Assembly (NCBI RefSeq): GCF_030272615.1 | Contig: NC_081406.1 | Span: forward strand, 242,475,218-242,539,217 | From: Cryptomeria japonica | Taxonomy: Eukaryota > Streptophyta > Pinopsida > Cupressales > Cupressaceae | DNA: 64,000 nucleotides | Reading direction: 5' to 3' | Shown: piece after piece, positions 37,201-48,363 of the stretch | How the letters are laid out: each line of letters starts with the position of its first letter | Position numbering within the stretch: position 1 is the first letter of the stretch | The notes under the pieces: model-generated | Databases searched by the model: none | Told to the model about the DNA's origin: nothing | The model's input: only the letters and a program-made list of their open reading frames with translations | Made by a program: the position numbers and the translations under genes

Positions 37201-40200
37201 TTGTGCAATATGACCCCACTAATAAGGCATTCCAAATAATTAGTAAATGATCTAAAACCTAGGTAGAGGGTTATTAATGTCTGATATAACCTTCTTTTAG
37301 CTGGAACAGCACCTAATGATTGATGTAACCTTCCAGGACACTGAAACAACACTGTATATGATTAGTATAACCTTCTGATACAAATCCTTATACAGTGCCT
37401 TATATGACCGATGTAACACTGATGATGATTGTTGATGGCTGGGAATGACGTAAATCAGCTACTGCATATTTAATCTCAGGGTTGCGTTTTACCAATTTTA
37501 CTCCTTCAAAGGTAGTGCTCAGCTAGGATTGACTAAAACTGTCATAAACAATTTAGATCCAGCACTATTCAATGCACACTAACTCTCCAAAGTCTGATAA
37601 CCAATGTAGAAACCCCCAAATATGATGGGCAACATGTACTAGCAACATATAACCCTCCACTGTAGTGATACTGTAACAACATGCAAATTTGAAAAATGTT
37701 TTCAAATCTTCAACGAATCAACACACTTGTGATCCCCAAGTGGAATCACACAAAAGGGGAAAGAAGGGTTTTTGGCCTTGATGTCAAATGTGGAATCCAA
37801 GAGGGTTTTCCTCTCAAACCCCAACAAACATAGGGTTTTCGTCTTTGGATGCCAAAGCTTGTTATGAAAAATAGTAAAATAAAATCAAGATACCAGATGA
37901 GGCTAGATAACCTCTTTTTATACCTTTTTACAATTTGGGCCCTCGATTAAATTTCTTTTCAATCATTATTTAAAAATACGTTTTATTTTATTTTATTTTA
38001 GTTTTAGTATCTAAAAATATTTTTTATTTTATTTTCAGAATATAAAAAATATTGTATTTGAAAATATTTTTCATTTAATAATATTATTTAGGTTGCCTCT
38101 TAAATTAAAAATTGTTGGGCCCAACTTAAAATAATATAAAAAATTATTTCCTTGCTTTTCTCTTTAGCCTATGGGAAATGGAAATAAGCTAGAGGTCTTC
38201 TTCATGACACTATTTCCGGAGAAGGTACACGACAGTCCGCTCTTTTTGGAATTGCTTGCCCTCGAGCAATTGTGGTTTGGGATGATCAAACAACATCTTT
38301 ACCCAATCTATGAATCATGATGCAACACTTGTAGAGTTTGGATCCCCTATCTGTCAAGTGAGGCAACTTGGGCCAAAAAGTGCAACATTCCTTGACTTAA
38401 TAAACCACAAAGAAGGTATGCAATCTTTGCAACTTAGGTGACACTCTGGCCAATACATGGGCATGATTCACAATACAAACCTCTAAAAATTACATGATGA
38501 GATCCCACAAACTCCTTCCAATCCCAAATAGGAAGAGATAAATGATGTCACTCTCTTGATGATTCTCTTCAATCTGATGATGCATGAATATATCCACAAG
38601 CTGGCACAAGAACAAGGGATGTCATATGCACTCACCACATTTTTGCTGCACCACTTGGCTCCTCCTATGCAATGAAGAATCTGAAATACTTCCACTAGAT
38701 ACTTAAATGATATGGCAAGCTGTACCTCCCAAATTATGGTGCAAATTAAACTATGTATGGGTTGGAAACAAGTTACAGCAGTCACAATCTCACCCAAATC
38801 AGAACTATGATTGCTGAAATATATGTTCCCTTTAGTTGAAACCATGTAAGCTATGGGTTCCGTCATTCGGTTATCATGTATCATCATAAAATTAAAAAAC
38901 AGTAAATACATGAGTTCTACTTCTAACATCTTGATCTCATCATTTGGCATTGCTTAATAAGTGACAAAGCAAAGAAGATAAGAATACTTTAAGAATGGCT
39001 GACCAAGGGCAAAGATTGCAAACACTTATCAATGCATTACCAGTCCATTCATTCATTTTGATGGCATGGATATTAATTATATTTATTTTCGAGGTCTTGT
39101 TGCATTCATCTGGCCCTCACCTTTGAAATAGTGACCAATAAAATTATTTATTAATATTAATATTAATGTTATTATATATTTTATTTATATTAATAATTTT
39201 TATAAGTTTTGTATGAATGAACCCAAAATGAACCCAACCCTCCAAATAATTTTGCCCAAACACATGAACTGAACCCTTGAACCCAAACCCAAGCCTGAAC
39301 CAGAACCGGCAACTTAGGATAAAATCATAGAACTTCCATAAAATGTGCAAACATGCAACCGTTCATGATCTAAAATTAGCAAGACTGGCAATATGACAAT
39401 GGTATAGCAGCTGCAATATTGAAACTTGCTAAAATAAGAAATAGGAGCAATGTAGAGACCGGAAGCATTCTTATAAAGACTGAAAATTCTTTCTTAGCTG
39501 TCACAAATTGAAAAACACTTGCATATCCGCTTGTATGAGTGCAACTGAAATAATATGGTGGCTGATGACAGCAATATCAGCAACATCAATGATGATCGAT
39601 GCTACCTCACCATGCGTTTGCTGCACCAGTCTGATTTTTATTGTTAATTTCGCTTTAAGGTTTCCATGTGATACTCAGACTGCCTTAATAAGATAGTTGT
39701 CTTGACACACAACTCCCTTCATCATGAATCGCTTCTTAGTAATGAACTTCCGAAATAAATGCAACCAATGCATGTCAACAACTATACTCACCTCTTCTAT
39801 ATCGTTCTTATAATGATCATCTTGGTCTCCACAATTCCTTTCCATGTTGCCCCAAGCAATTTCATGGTTGTAGCATTCTATTCTCTTACTCAATATTGGA
39901 ATTGTAGTGGTTGGAAACCATCTTATATCAGCTGCAAACATCTCACCATTGAAAAATAGTAGGAATTTCACACTCCTTGTGATTAACAACTTCTTTATGG
40001 CTGCTAATAAAATGTGGGTAACAAAAATTCTAAAATGGGAACGACACTCATAGTGACCCATGGGTCATAGTTTCTGCCACAGTTTTTGCCACCAAAGTTC
40101 CATCGAGCCATGATAAGTTGATGGTACTTGCTCAAAAGATCCTGTTCTACCAATATCTCATTTGGTGACCATCTTTGGTGTGCCACAATGAACATAATTA

Positions 40201-43200
40201 GAACTGACCAACACTATCATAACAAAGTATCTTACCTTGGAGTGGATCTTTGATTATCTTCATGCATTGAGTGATTTGGGTTCCTTGAGCACTCACCTCC
40301 CTTCTTTTCACTTCAGCCATGTTTGGGACTCCTTTCAATATGCTATGGAGTATCACCTCTTTCCCATCCACCTTGAATTTCAACTCTATAATGTACTTTT
40401 CAACGATGCCAACAATTATGCTCACCTCTTCTAAACTGGTGTTATAATGTTTACCTTCGATTCAAAGACTCTTACCATGATGTCCCAAGTTTTACCAGTT
40501 GAAAAATGGTTTGGATTAGATTGTACGCAGGCTAGAAGGTGGCTGTAACAGTCTTATAATGCCCCAAATTTCTCCCTCAACGGCACTGACAATGATAATC
40601 GGTTGGAAACTCCCCCACCATGTGATTGAAAACTCTTCTTTGGCTGCAAGGAAAGTGTGGGAAATGTTAGAAATGTTGAGGACAACAGATTTAAAATTGG
40701 AGACTGTTGTCATTTTATGACACCCTTGGTCCATTAGTGAGAACCGATCAGAGATATGTTCCATGGACCAGCACTGCCCCAATTGATCAAGGAGAAAAGC
40801 AATGGAATCATGAAGTGTGATGTGTTGTCTTGTCAGAAGGAAGTTCCCACGTCTTCAACCCCGGAACCCCCAGGTTCCCAAGTTCCTAAGTCTTCAACCC
40901 CGGAACTCCAGGACCCCCGGGTTCCCAAGTTCCTAAGTTCTTCTACCCTGGAACTCCGGAACCCCCAGGTTCCCAAGTTCCTAAGTTCTTCTACCCCGAA
41001 ACTCCGGAACCCCCAGGTTCCCAAGTTCCTAAGTCTTCAACCCCGGAACTCTAGAACCCCCCAGGTTCCCAAGTTCCTAAGCTCTCCAACCCTGGAACTC
41101 TGGAACCCCCAGGTTCTCAAGTTCCTAGTTCTTCTACCTTGGAACTCCAGAACCCTCAGGTTCCCAAGTTCCTAAGTTCTTCAATCCCGGAACCCCCAGG
41201 TTCCCAAGTTCCTAGTTCTTCTTCCTAGGAACTCTAGAACCCCCAAGTTCCCAAGTTCCTAAGTTCTTCATTCTCGGAACCCCCAGGTTCCCAAGTTCCT
41301 AGTTCTTCTACCCTGGAACTTTGGAATCCCCAGGTTCCCAAGTTCCTAAGTTCTTTAACCTCGGAACTTCGGAACCCCCAGGGTCCCAAGTTCCTAGTTC
41401 TTCTACCCTGGAACTTCGGAACCCCCAGGATCCCAAGTTCCTAAGTTCTTCAACCCCGAAACTCCGGAACCCCTAGGTTCCCAAGTTCCTAGTTCTTCTT
41501 CCCCGGAACTCCGGAACCCCGAAGTTCCCAAGTTGTTAAGTTTTCCCAACTTTGGTGACCCAGGTGTCCTAAGTTTCCCCAACTTCGGTGACCTAGGTCT
41601 CCAAAGTCTTCCAAACTACTTCTGGCTTGCAACACTTCCAGATGGCGTGATCGACACTCAAAACTTTAAATGCTCCGATAGCTTTGGTGACTTATGCACC
41701 TTCTTGTGTGGAGCCATAGGGGTGCATTTAATGTTTTTGGCAAGATTTCCATCAAGGGAGGTACGGGGCTATGCTTGTTGCGGTGACTTATGTCATGTCT
41801 GCATACTCTGACTTTGGAAGGTCGGTCAATCCACCCTTCTCAGAATTGCCTTTTGTGGGTATGGCTAGATTGCTTGCATGTACAAGTCAAGTGCATGCAC
41901 TTCCCTGCACTCCCAGACTGACATACAGGGGTCATGATCACTCTTGTAACCATTTTTCTATATAAAGGTTGTTAAGCCTCATTGTAAAGGGTTCTCTCCT
42001 TGCTGGCTTGAGCTATTCCATGCTCTCCCACTTCTCTCGTATTTATCTTACGTTTGTGCAGCTGTAAGTTTGGCCATTGGCCTTATAATTAATTGAAATC
42101 ATCATGCTTGCCTACTTTCAACTTATGTATGTTGTGTATGTTTCCTTACCTTCATCATAGGTGTATGTTTTGTGGTTTTTCTCTCATATATGCTGTGTTA
42201 AATTTATTTCTGAGTGTGACTTGTGGGAAACCTTCTCCCCTCTTGGCATTCAGTGAATTCTAACCTTCATACATGCATTGGGGTCACTCATACAATTGAA
42301 GTTTGTGCATCGTTCCAGTTGATTTTTTGTGTCATTTCGGGTAGGGAGAGGAACAATCTCTTCTTGGTGCATCACCTCCTTTTATTTCAAGCATTTATCT
42401 CTTCCCTTTACCTCTGCAATTTGTTAGGATAGGCTTAGGAGTTAGTTTTGAAGTGTTGAGTTGGTTCAACACCTGCACCTGGATTGAGAAGGAAGACGAC
42501 CTTGAGATTCAACCCCCTGGTGCAAGGTCCCACACTTCGGGATTGTCTTCATGTTTCACAAGGTTGTTGAGTTGATAGCTCAGCAAGGGTGCGAGCTTTT
42601 GTGATAACAGAGACCATACTCAAAGTGGCCCTAAGCTCATGCCTATTGCAACCAATACTCATCCTTATTAAGTAAAGTTGGTGATTCTCAACAAGAAAGC
42701 CCATCTTACAATTGTTCCATTTGGTAGCCACCTTGGGAGTGTAATATTGAACTTATCCAAATTAGACCAAATACCATATTGATATAACATCTCACCTTTG
42801 GAAGTAGGTTGTGATTGTGACCCAATAATCTTTTATTCACATGAACATCAAAATGATATCCATTTCGCTTACCATCATCTAGCATCAAGTGCTCCATGGT
42901 AGTTGTCTCCATTTGGCCATCCCCTATGATATTGTCTTCAATTGTGATACTTAGCTCCCACAAATGATCTATGAATTGTGAACATTGACAATGCACAATA
43001 AACTTTATATGATTCCAAATCAACTTCCTTTCAATCCAAGAGATGGACAACAAAAAAAAATAGTGATATCAATGATCCACTTTATCCCTCAAAAAGTTAC
43101 CTAGATCCATGTACAAAAACGATCTTCATATGCTAAATTGCAAGCTGTATCCTTTTAGCATGCCTTCCATGATGACAAAAACTCTTCAATGGCATGGTAG

Positions 43201-46200
43201 GAAGCAATAAATCTGAAATAGAACCTTCATAAATTGTTGAGGTGTCCTCAACACTTCCATCCTTCAAAAAATCAAAGAAGGATGCGACTCCCCCACATTA
43301 GAAGGTATAAAGGAGAGTATGACTCATTTGTGGAATAATCGATCGTGACATCTATTTGGAATAGAAATAAAGTGAGAATTGAGATAATTCAGATTATAAA
43401 AGGCACAATTATATACAGCAGAAATAAATTAATTCAGAATATAGATTGAGAGCAACAATAAATATATTTTAGAAATTAAGTTATTGCAACCATTTGAATA
43501 AATCTATTGATTTCATGATGAGATATTTTATTAGAAATATTATAGCACATTCCTTGAACAATCAGTTTAGAATTTGTGAAAATGTCTCGCAAATAGGAAG
43601 GACAGCTAGCCTTCTGAGTTCATGTGAGGTGAAAGGATGACCAGCCTTCATGCTCTTATCAATTATGCCACCCAGAGATGGAATGGACGACCAGCTTTCC
43701 ATGTTCATGGGCCAGGAGGTGGTATGGATGACCAACCTTTCATGTTCTTGGGCTTGATCAAGGAGGACAGCCAGCCTCCAAGGTGAACTGAGGGATGGAA
43801 GGGCAGCCTACCTTCCATGCTCTCACAAAACAAGGACAACTAACCTTGAGATTGCGGTTTGCAAGCATTTCCAATGAATTCACAATGTGATTGGGTTAAT
43901 GATGCTACGATGTATTGACTCAAATGCTTAGGATACTACGATTTATTGATGATATTTTATGTATGGATTTGATTATTATCATGAAATCATGATAATATTA
44001 CTATATTGGATTTTAGTGACTGATTTTGTTTGCAAGGCCTAAAATTAGGAATATCCCAAGAAAGGGACATTGCATTGCATTCAACCAATGATGCCTTTTA
44101 TTTCTTGGCTTTTCCAAAATTCTATTGGCATTTTCCTATCTTCTTTACCTCCCTGTTCCTCTCTATTTTTCGTAGGTTTGGATTTGACGGTTCTTTTTGT
44201 TGCTCCACCAATTCTTTCTTGACTTCTTCAGGTAGTTGATGCTCAAGAGGTTCATCTCCCCTGCGTAAGAGTGTGGGTTGGAAGGATCTAGCTATGGAAC
44301 CGATTATGGTTTGACATTTGTTCTTATTCTTTTTCTAGTTTGTTGAGGCACTCCCCTTGCTTGCAGGTGTTTGTACTTGTATCATTTGCAACATTTTGTG
44401 TGAATAGTTGGTTCATTTGTTTGTCTTGTGGTTGTTTGTACTTGTATCATTTGCAACATTTGTGTGAATAGTTGGCTCATTTGTTTGTCTTTGAAGAAAG
44501 GTATTGAGTTGGGCATTTGCCAATCCTTCCATCTCTATCTTCCTTGTACACTTTTGTGTATCTTTGACTGGAATGCATCCACTAGTAATTCAACCTATAG
44601 GCTGGCAGGATCTAAGCTTCAATACCACTGAAATATCCCCGTTTTATATTTTTTGTTATTTTCTAGAACAAACACCGTTGGAATGATAAGTATAACTTGT
44701 AATTCAAATGCTGATTGCAACAACCAAATTGGAAACTTTAAAAAACACCTTAAATAACTTTAAATCACATTCAAATCCGATTAGAAATGAATATGGAAGC
44801 AGCAACAACATTAATCTTGTTTAATTGCAAGATGGGATAATTGATGACAATGCTGATATGCAAGCTGGAAAATGCATTTTCAGATTTACCATTTTCCCAG
44901 ATCAACTATCAACTAACTAGCAAACAATGATGGATGTTGTGCAATATGGCCACTGGTAAGGTGCTTCACATGATTTATTAATGTTCTCAAAGCCAGATAC
45001 ATCACTATTAATCTCTGATATAACCTTCAGTTAACTGGGACAGCACCTTATATGACTAACGTAACCTTCAGAATGCAATCAAAATATTCCTGCATGTGGG
45101 TATCAATCTTCAAAAGATTTCTCTACACGAACCACTGCACTTGTAACAATCTGTGGACAATGCACAAGACAAACAAGCTGCACAAAACAAATATGTCTGG
45201 GTGATGCAAGATATCATGACCCCTGAGATGCACTTTCATCAATTTCAGTGGCCCAATCTTAAAAAAAAACATTGTATCAATCATAGCACCAAAAATCATT
45301 TGAGAAAAAAATTGACAAACCAAAAGTATAAGACTTTTTTGAAAAAACCAGAAAACAATCAGGAAAAAATTGGATTTAAAAAAAAGTTAAAAATTGCAGA
45401 AGAAAAGACAACCTATTTTTTTTTTTCAAAATTTAAGAGCATTTCATAAAGTTTCAAAAATTAAAGATAACAAATGACTCTTGCTACCACAAATATAACC
45501 ATGCTAGAGAGCTGCAAGTCTTGAGAATGAAACTCCTAGTTCAGAGTCTCTCCTAAGTTGTTCAACCTCATGACTATCCAAGTTGGCCTCTAGGATCTCA
45601 AAATCCCCCTCAAGAAAGTAATTAAAAGGACAGTTTTCCCTGCTGAGTAGACATGATAAATTACAAAACAGGAATCAGTTGGTTCATATTTGTGATTTAA
45701 TAGTACTTGTAAAATTAAATGACAAAAGAAGCAATTGCAAAGTTCAACTTAATAGGTTTTGAATCAAATAGCTTTGGAATAGAGTAATAGAAAATGCTTT
45801 GAAATAGAATCTTACATCTCAAAAGACTATAATGATATTCAAATGAAATTGCAAAGTTCAACTTAATAGGTTTTGAATCAAATAGCTTTGGATAGAGTAA
45901 TGGAAAATGCTTTGAAATAGAATCTTACATCTCAAAAGACTATAATGATATTGGAATGTTTTCATTGATATCTACTTTGGCAGATTTGTAAAATTGTAAA
46001 GGGAGTGTTAAATATTTTTCCATTAGATAATAAAGAATTGTTAGTAAAAAAGAGAACAACTATTTGAGCCACAATTTTAGCTATTATTATTCAAGTAAAT
46101 TTTCTTTGATTTTCTTTGATTTTGCAAGTGGATGATGAAGGTAAAAACATTGATGGACAAGTTGAGAATTTGAGAGATTATAGCTACAAGTTTCAATTTT

Positions 46201-47699
46201 AATGTCCTTAACATCTATAAGAAATGTACGTCCATTCAAGGTCCTTAACATACGCCCATTCGAGGTCACCTACCTGTGATTTGCTTCAACAACTTTATGA
46301 AATCTAGCAAATCTTTAATGGTGAACCAGATCCCAGTGGCTAGCGCATAGTTTTGTGCTAAAATCAATGAAAAAACCAGTTAAATAGTGATTTCGTGCAT
46401 TTAGGGTATCACGATCAGTTGGTGGAGAGTAAATGCATTTCCAGAGCAATTTTTTGCTTCAACAACTTTATGGAATCTAGCAAATCTTTAATGGCGAACC
46501 ACATACCAGTGGCTAACGCATAGTTTTGTGCTAAAATCACTGAAAAAACCAGTTAAATAGTGATTTCGTGCATTTAGGGTATCACGATCAGTTGGTGGAG
46601 AGTAAATGCATTTCCGGAGCAATTTTTTTCAATGATTTCAAAAATCGTTGATCATTTAAAATCATGGTTCATTAAATCTTGATTTCTTTGGGGAAAAATT
46701 GTTTCGGCTGAGGATTTTTTTAAATCTGAAAATTGGGAATATTTGAGGATTTATGCTTCAATGGTATCGATATGGTGGTGTTTCAGATGTGCTAATTTCA
46801 TGTTGTATGAATGTTGTTGTGGATCTGTTTCTACAAAGAATGATGGACTATAGTGTGAATTTTGGGATCTGAGTCACTGCTTGTGCACAAGTGGAATCTA
46901 AAATTGATAATAAATGGTTCCGAGGTTGAATTTGAGTCACGTGTATCAACAAATTGTTCATTTCAGTGGTTCGCCTTCCTTTGGTCAACATGGAGTTTAA
47001 ATACCAAGTATATTTGTTCTCGTCAAATTTTCAAAATAATACGCATTTTAAGGAATTAGTTGCAAGCTGTGGGTCTGTTGACATGAATTTTCCCTGAAAA
47101 AAATGTTACATGTTTCATTCTCAGAGATGAGGACATAATGTTTGCTGTAAAGTTGTAAACTATCAGCCCGATACCGAGTTATTGGAGTGACTGAACGCAC
47201 AAAGGCGATGCTCGAGGCTAGGAACTTTTTTGTTTCTTTCTGACTTTTGCTGATTTTTACATGATAAATTGATTTTTTTAAATAAATATGCAATCCTTAA
47301 CTATGTTAAGGATTTGACTGTGAGCACAGCTGGGGCACACTCAGAAGCCAAGTATAGGTTCATGTATATTTAATATTTATTAACAACTTATAATTTTTTG
47401 GGGTGAATTTTATTCGATCAGCTCTATGTTTTTAGAGATTCAATTGAGGGATACCGAGGAATCGATTATGTTGTAGACTTATAGTTGATTGGTTTGTTGT
47501 TTTCAAGTATTTTACTAGTGTATTTACAATTTGATTTAAACTCTTGCTGCACAAGGAATTTTGACTTTCTTGGTTTTAATGCTTTTCCAGGCTTCATTCC
47601 CAATTTCTGACGTTGGCTGCTTTGTCTGGAGCTGCTCTCGTTGAATACTATGAACACAAATCAGGAGCTAAGGCAAAGCGATATGAAAAGCATATGTAA
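34297..47699 (+). CDS. HIG1-domain (hypoxia-induced gene) mitochondrial protein, three exons, 90 aa
   Basis: Exons 34297-34369, 34508-34598 and 47591-47699 give a 90-residue protein ending at TAA. It starts MTDQNTSTVDSVKAWISEHK and then has a HIG_1_N domain: a first membrane segment (about 25-41, GSLWLAGLAGSFAYNW), the loop SQPNMKTSVKIIHARLHSQ with the IHxRxxxQ motif at 52-59, and a second membrane segment (about 60-75). It ends in a basic tail (KAKRYEKHM). HIGD/Rcf1 proteins sit in the mitochondrial inner membrane and associate with cytochrome c oxidase and III-IV supercomplexes, and several plant members respond to low oxygen. Length and the near-invariant loop match plant HIGD proteins as I remember them. 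Intron 1 is 138 bp (GTAAGT...GGCAG) and intron 2 is 12,992 bp (GTAAGC...TTCCAG). The junctions keep frame, and the second splits the codon of Arg55 inside the signature motif. The gene looks intact. Confidence 0.93.
35548..35772. repeat. 54-bp minisatellite, four copies
   Basis: GGAAGTTAATGTCTCTAAAA recurs at 35560, 35614, 35668 and 35722, exactly 54 bp apart. Because 54 is divisible by three, the minus-strand frames stay open and look like a repetitive protein. The location deep in an intron speaks against a real gene. Confidence 0.9.
37150..38250 (-). mobile_element. LTR-like repeat, left member of an intronic pair
   Basis: 37150-37345 aligns with 44872-45075 (shared GGATGTTGTGCAATATG, then TCTGATATAACCTTC, then GGRACAGCACCT). 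A TATA-like box in minus orientation (complement of CTCTTTTTATACC) lies near 37912-37925. Boundaries are not resolved and the copy is longer than its partner because of internal repeats. Confidence 0.35.
40842..41540. repeat. 48-bp minisatellite, about 14 copies
   Basis: GGTTCCCAAGTTCCTAAGTT recurs every 48 bp (40872, 40920, 40968, 41016, 41064) and then every 46-48 bp to about 41540, with more diverged units beyond. It is strongly GC-richer than the flanks. In the first seven copies the period equals 16 codons, giving an ATG-started frame (40756-41175, 139 codons) with the repeat NPQVPKFLSSSTPELR. I treat this as a satellite in an intron, not a gene. Confidence 0.92.
43600..43850. repeat. 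Degenerate tandem repeat of about 40-50 bp
   Basis: GGATGACCAGCCTTCATGCTC and variants recur near 43635, 43687, 43728 and 43798, with weaker copies near 43598 and 43763. Units are loose and unequal. Confidence 0.5.
44365..44495. repeat. 65-bp tandem duplication
   Basis: TGTTTGTACTTGTATCATTT occurs at 44368 and 44433, and the following bases through CATTTGTTTGTCTT are almost identical in both. Confidence 0.85.
44629..45140 (-). mobile_element. LTR-like repeat, right member, with adjoining primer-binding site
   Basis: The plus strand starts TGAAATATCCCC right after GCTTCAATACCACTG. On the minus strand this reads as an LTR end followed by TGGTATTGAAGCTTAG, very like the tRNA-Met primer-binding site TGGTATCAGAGC. 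This suggests a minus-strand LTR element occupying roughly 37150-45140 of the intron, old and without recognisable pol. Confidence 0.4.
45733..45957. repeat. 114-bp tandem duplication
   Basis: Two head-to-tail copies share AATTGCAAAGTTCAACTTAA at the start and ACTATAATGATATT at the end (offset 114 bp). They differ at only a few positions. Confidence 0.9.
46283..46628. repeat. 173-bp tandem duplication
   Basis: GCTTCAACAACTTTATG starts both copies (46283 and 46456), which run to CCAGAGCAATTTTTT and CCGGAGCAATTTTTT. They are about 95 percent identical by eye, so young. They lie about 1 kb before exon 3. Confidence 0.92.
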
Positions 47700-47773
47700 T
47701 GCAGTGACGGCAATGGCTTTACATATAGAATTTTGATTACACAGTATTGCATGCAGCACCAAAATTCACATTC

Positions 47774-47779
47774 AATAAA
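47774..47779 (+). terminator. Candidate polyadenylation signal of the HIGD gene
   Basis: AATAAA 75 bp after the stop codon, a usual distance for plant genes. No transcript evidence is available. Confidence 0.45.
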
Positions 47780-48099
47780 CTTGCTGGAAATTTTTCGATT
47801 CAGTACTTACAGGCGTAATTAGCTGGAACATATGTAGCTAAACGCTATCTTGGAAAAAGAAGAAACCAGAGGGACTAATCTCCATTTTTTACATATATGT
47901 GATTTTTTATTTCACATGTTTGAATTTAATCAATTGTTTGCTCAAACAACATTTACATCCATGTCGGAGATACATTTTAATTTAATTACTTTTTAACAAT
48001 GATCAAGCGAATACCAATGCATGGGGAGACATTGATCGCCTTTGCTAAATCTCAAAACCAAACCACCCAGTGCTTGAGATCGGGATCCTTATCTCGTTG

Positions 48100-48363
48100 T
48101 CAGCAAATGATTTTATCAGCCACCATTTCTTCAGCAAATACATGACGCTTCTTCTGTTTCTCAGTGTTCTCTTTAATTTTCGCCTTTCCCTTAATTCTTC
48201 TACTCTTCCTTCGAACCACACACCTTACACCAGACACAGAAGCCATTGACAAGAAACCAACTCCTGTATCAGAAGAAACACTTGGAAAATGTAGAAGCAA
48301 TCTACAACAATCATAATTAACTGGTGCAACAAAAGACTCCAATACTGGGCAATTAATTCCCAC
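48100..48363 (-). other. Unrecognised open frame convergent with the HIGD gene
   Basis: A minus-strand frame of about 87 codons without ATG at its 5' end. It has an internal Met (MASVSGVRCVVRRKSRRIKG) followed by a Lys/Arg/Glu-rich tail ending MVADKIIC. The pattern of a short Ser-rich segment and then a basic region could be an exon end or chance. No family was recognised and no splice partners were found. Confidence 0.2.

Larger units (their letters stand above)
34599..47590 (+). other. Intron 2 of the HIGD gene, 12,992 bp, repeat-filled
   Basis: Begins GTAAGC and ends TTTTCCAG. It contains the minisatellites at 35548 and 40842, the LTR-like pair at 37150 and 44629, and short tandem duplications toward its 3' end. 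Many frames of 60-155 codons are present but none shows a domain. Phase 2. Confidence 0.88.

Noticed and set aside
38483-38950. 155-codon minus frame in the HIGD intron
   Set aside because: No domain and no ATG-context or splice support. It lies between LTR-like repeats and is probably decayed element sequence.
40756-41175. 139-codon frame with a 16-residue repeat as a possible Pro-rich protein gene
   Set aside because: The frame is open because the 48-bp minisatellite period is divisible by three. The opposite strand is also open, and it lies within an intron.
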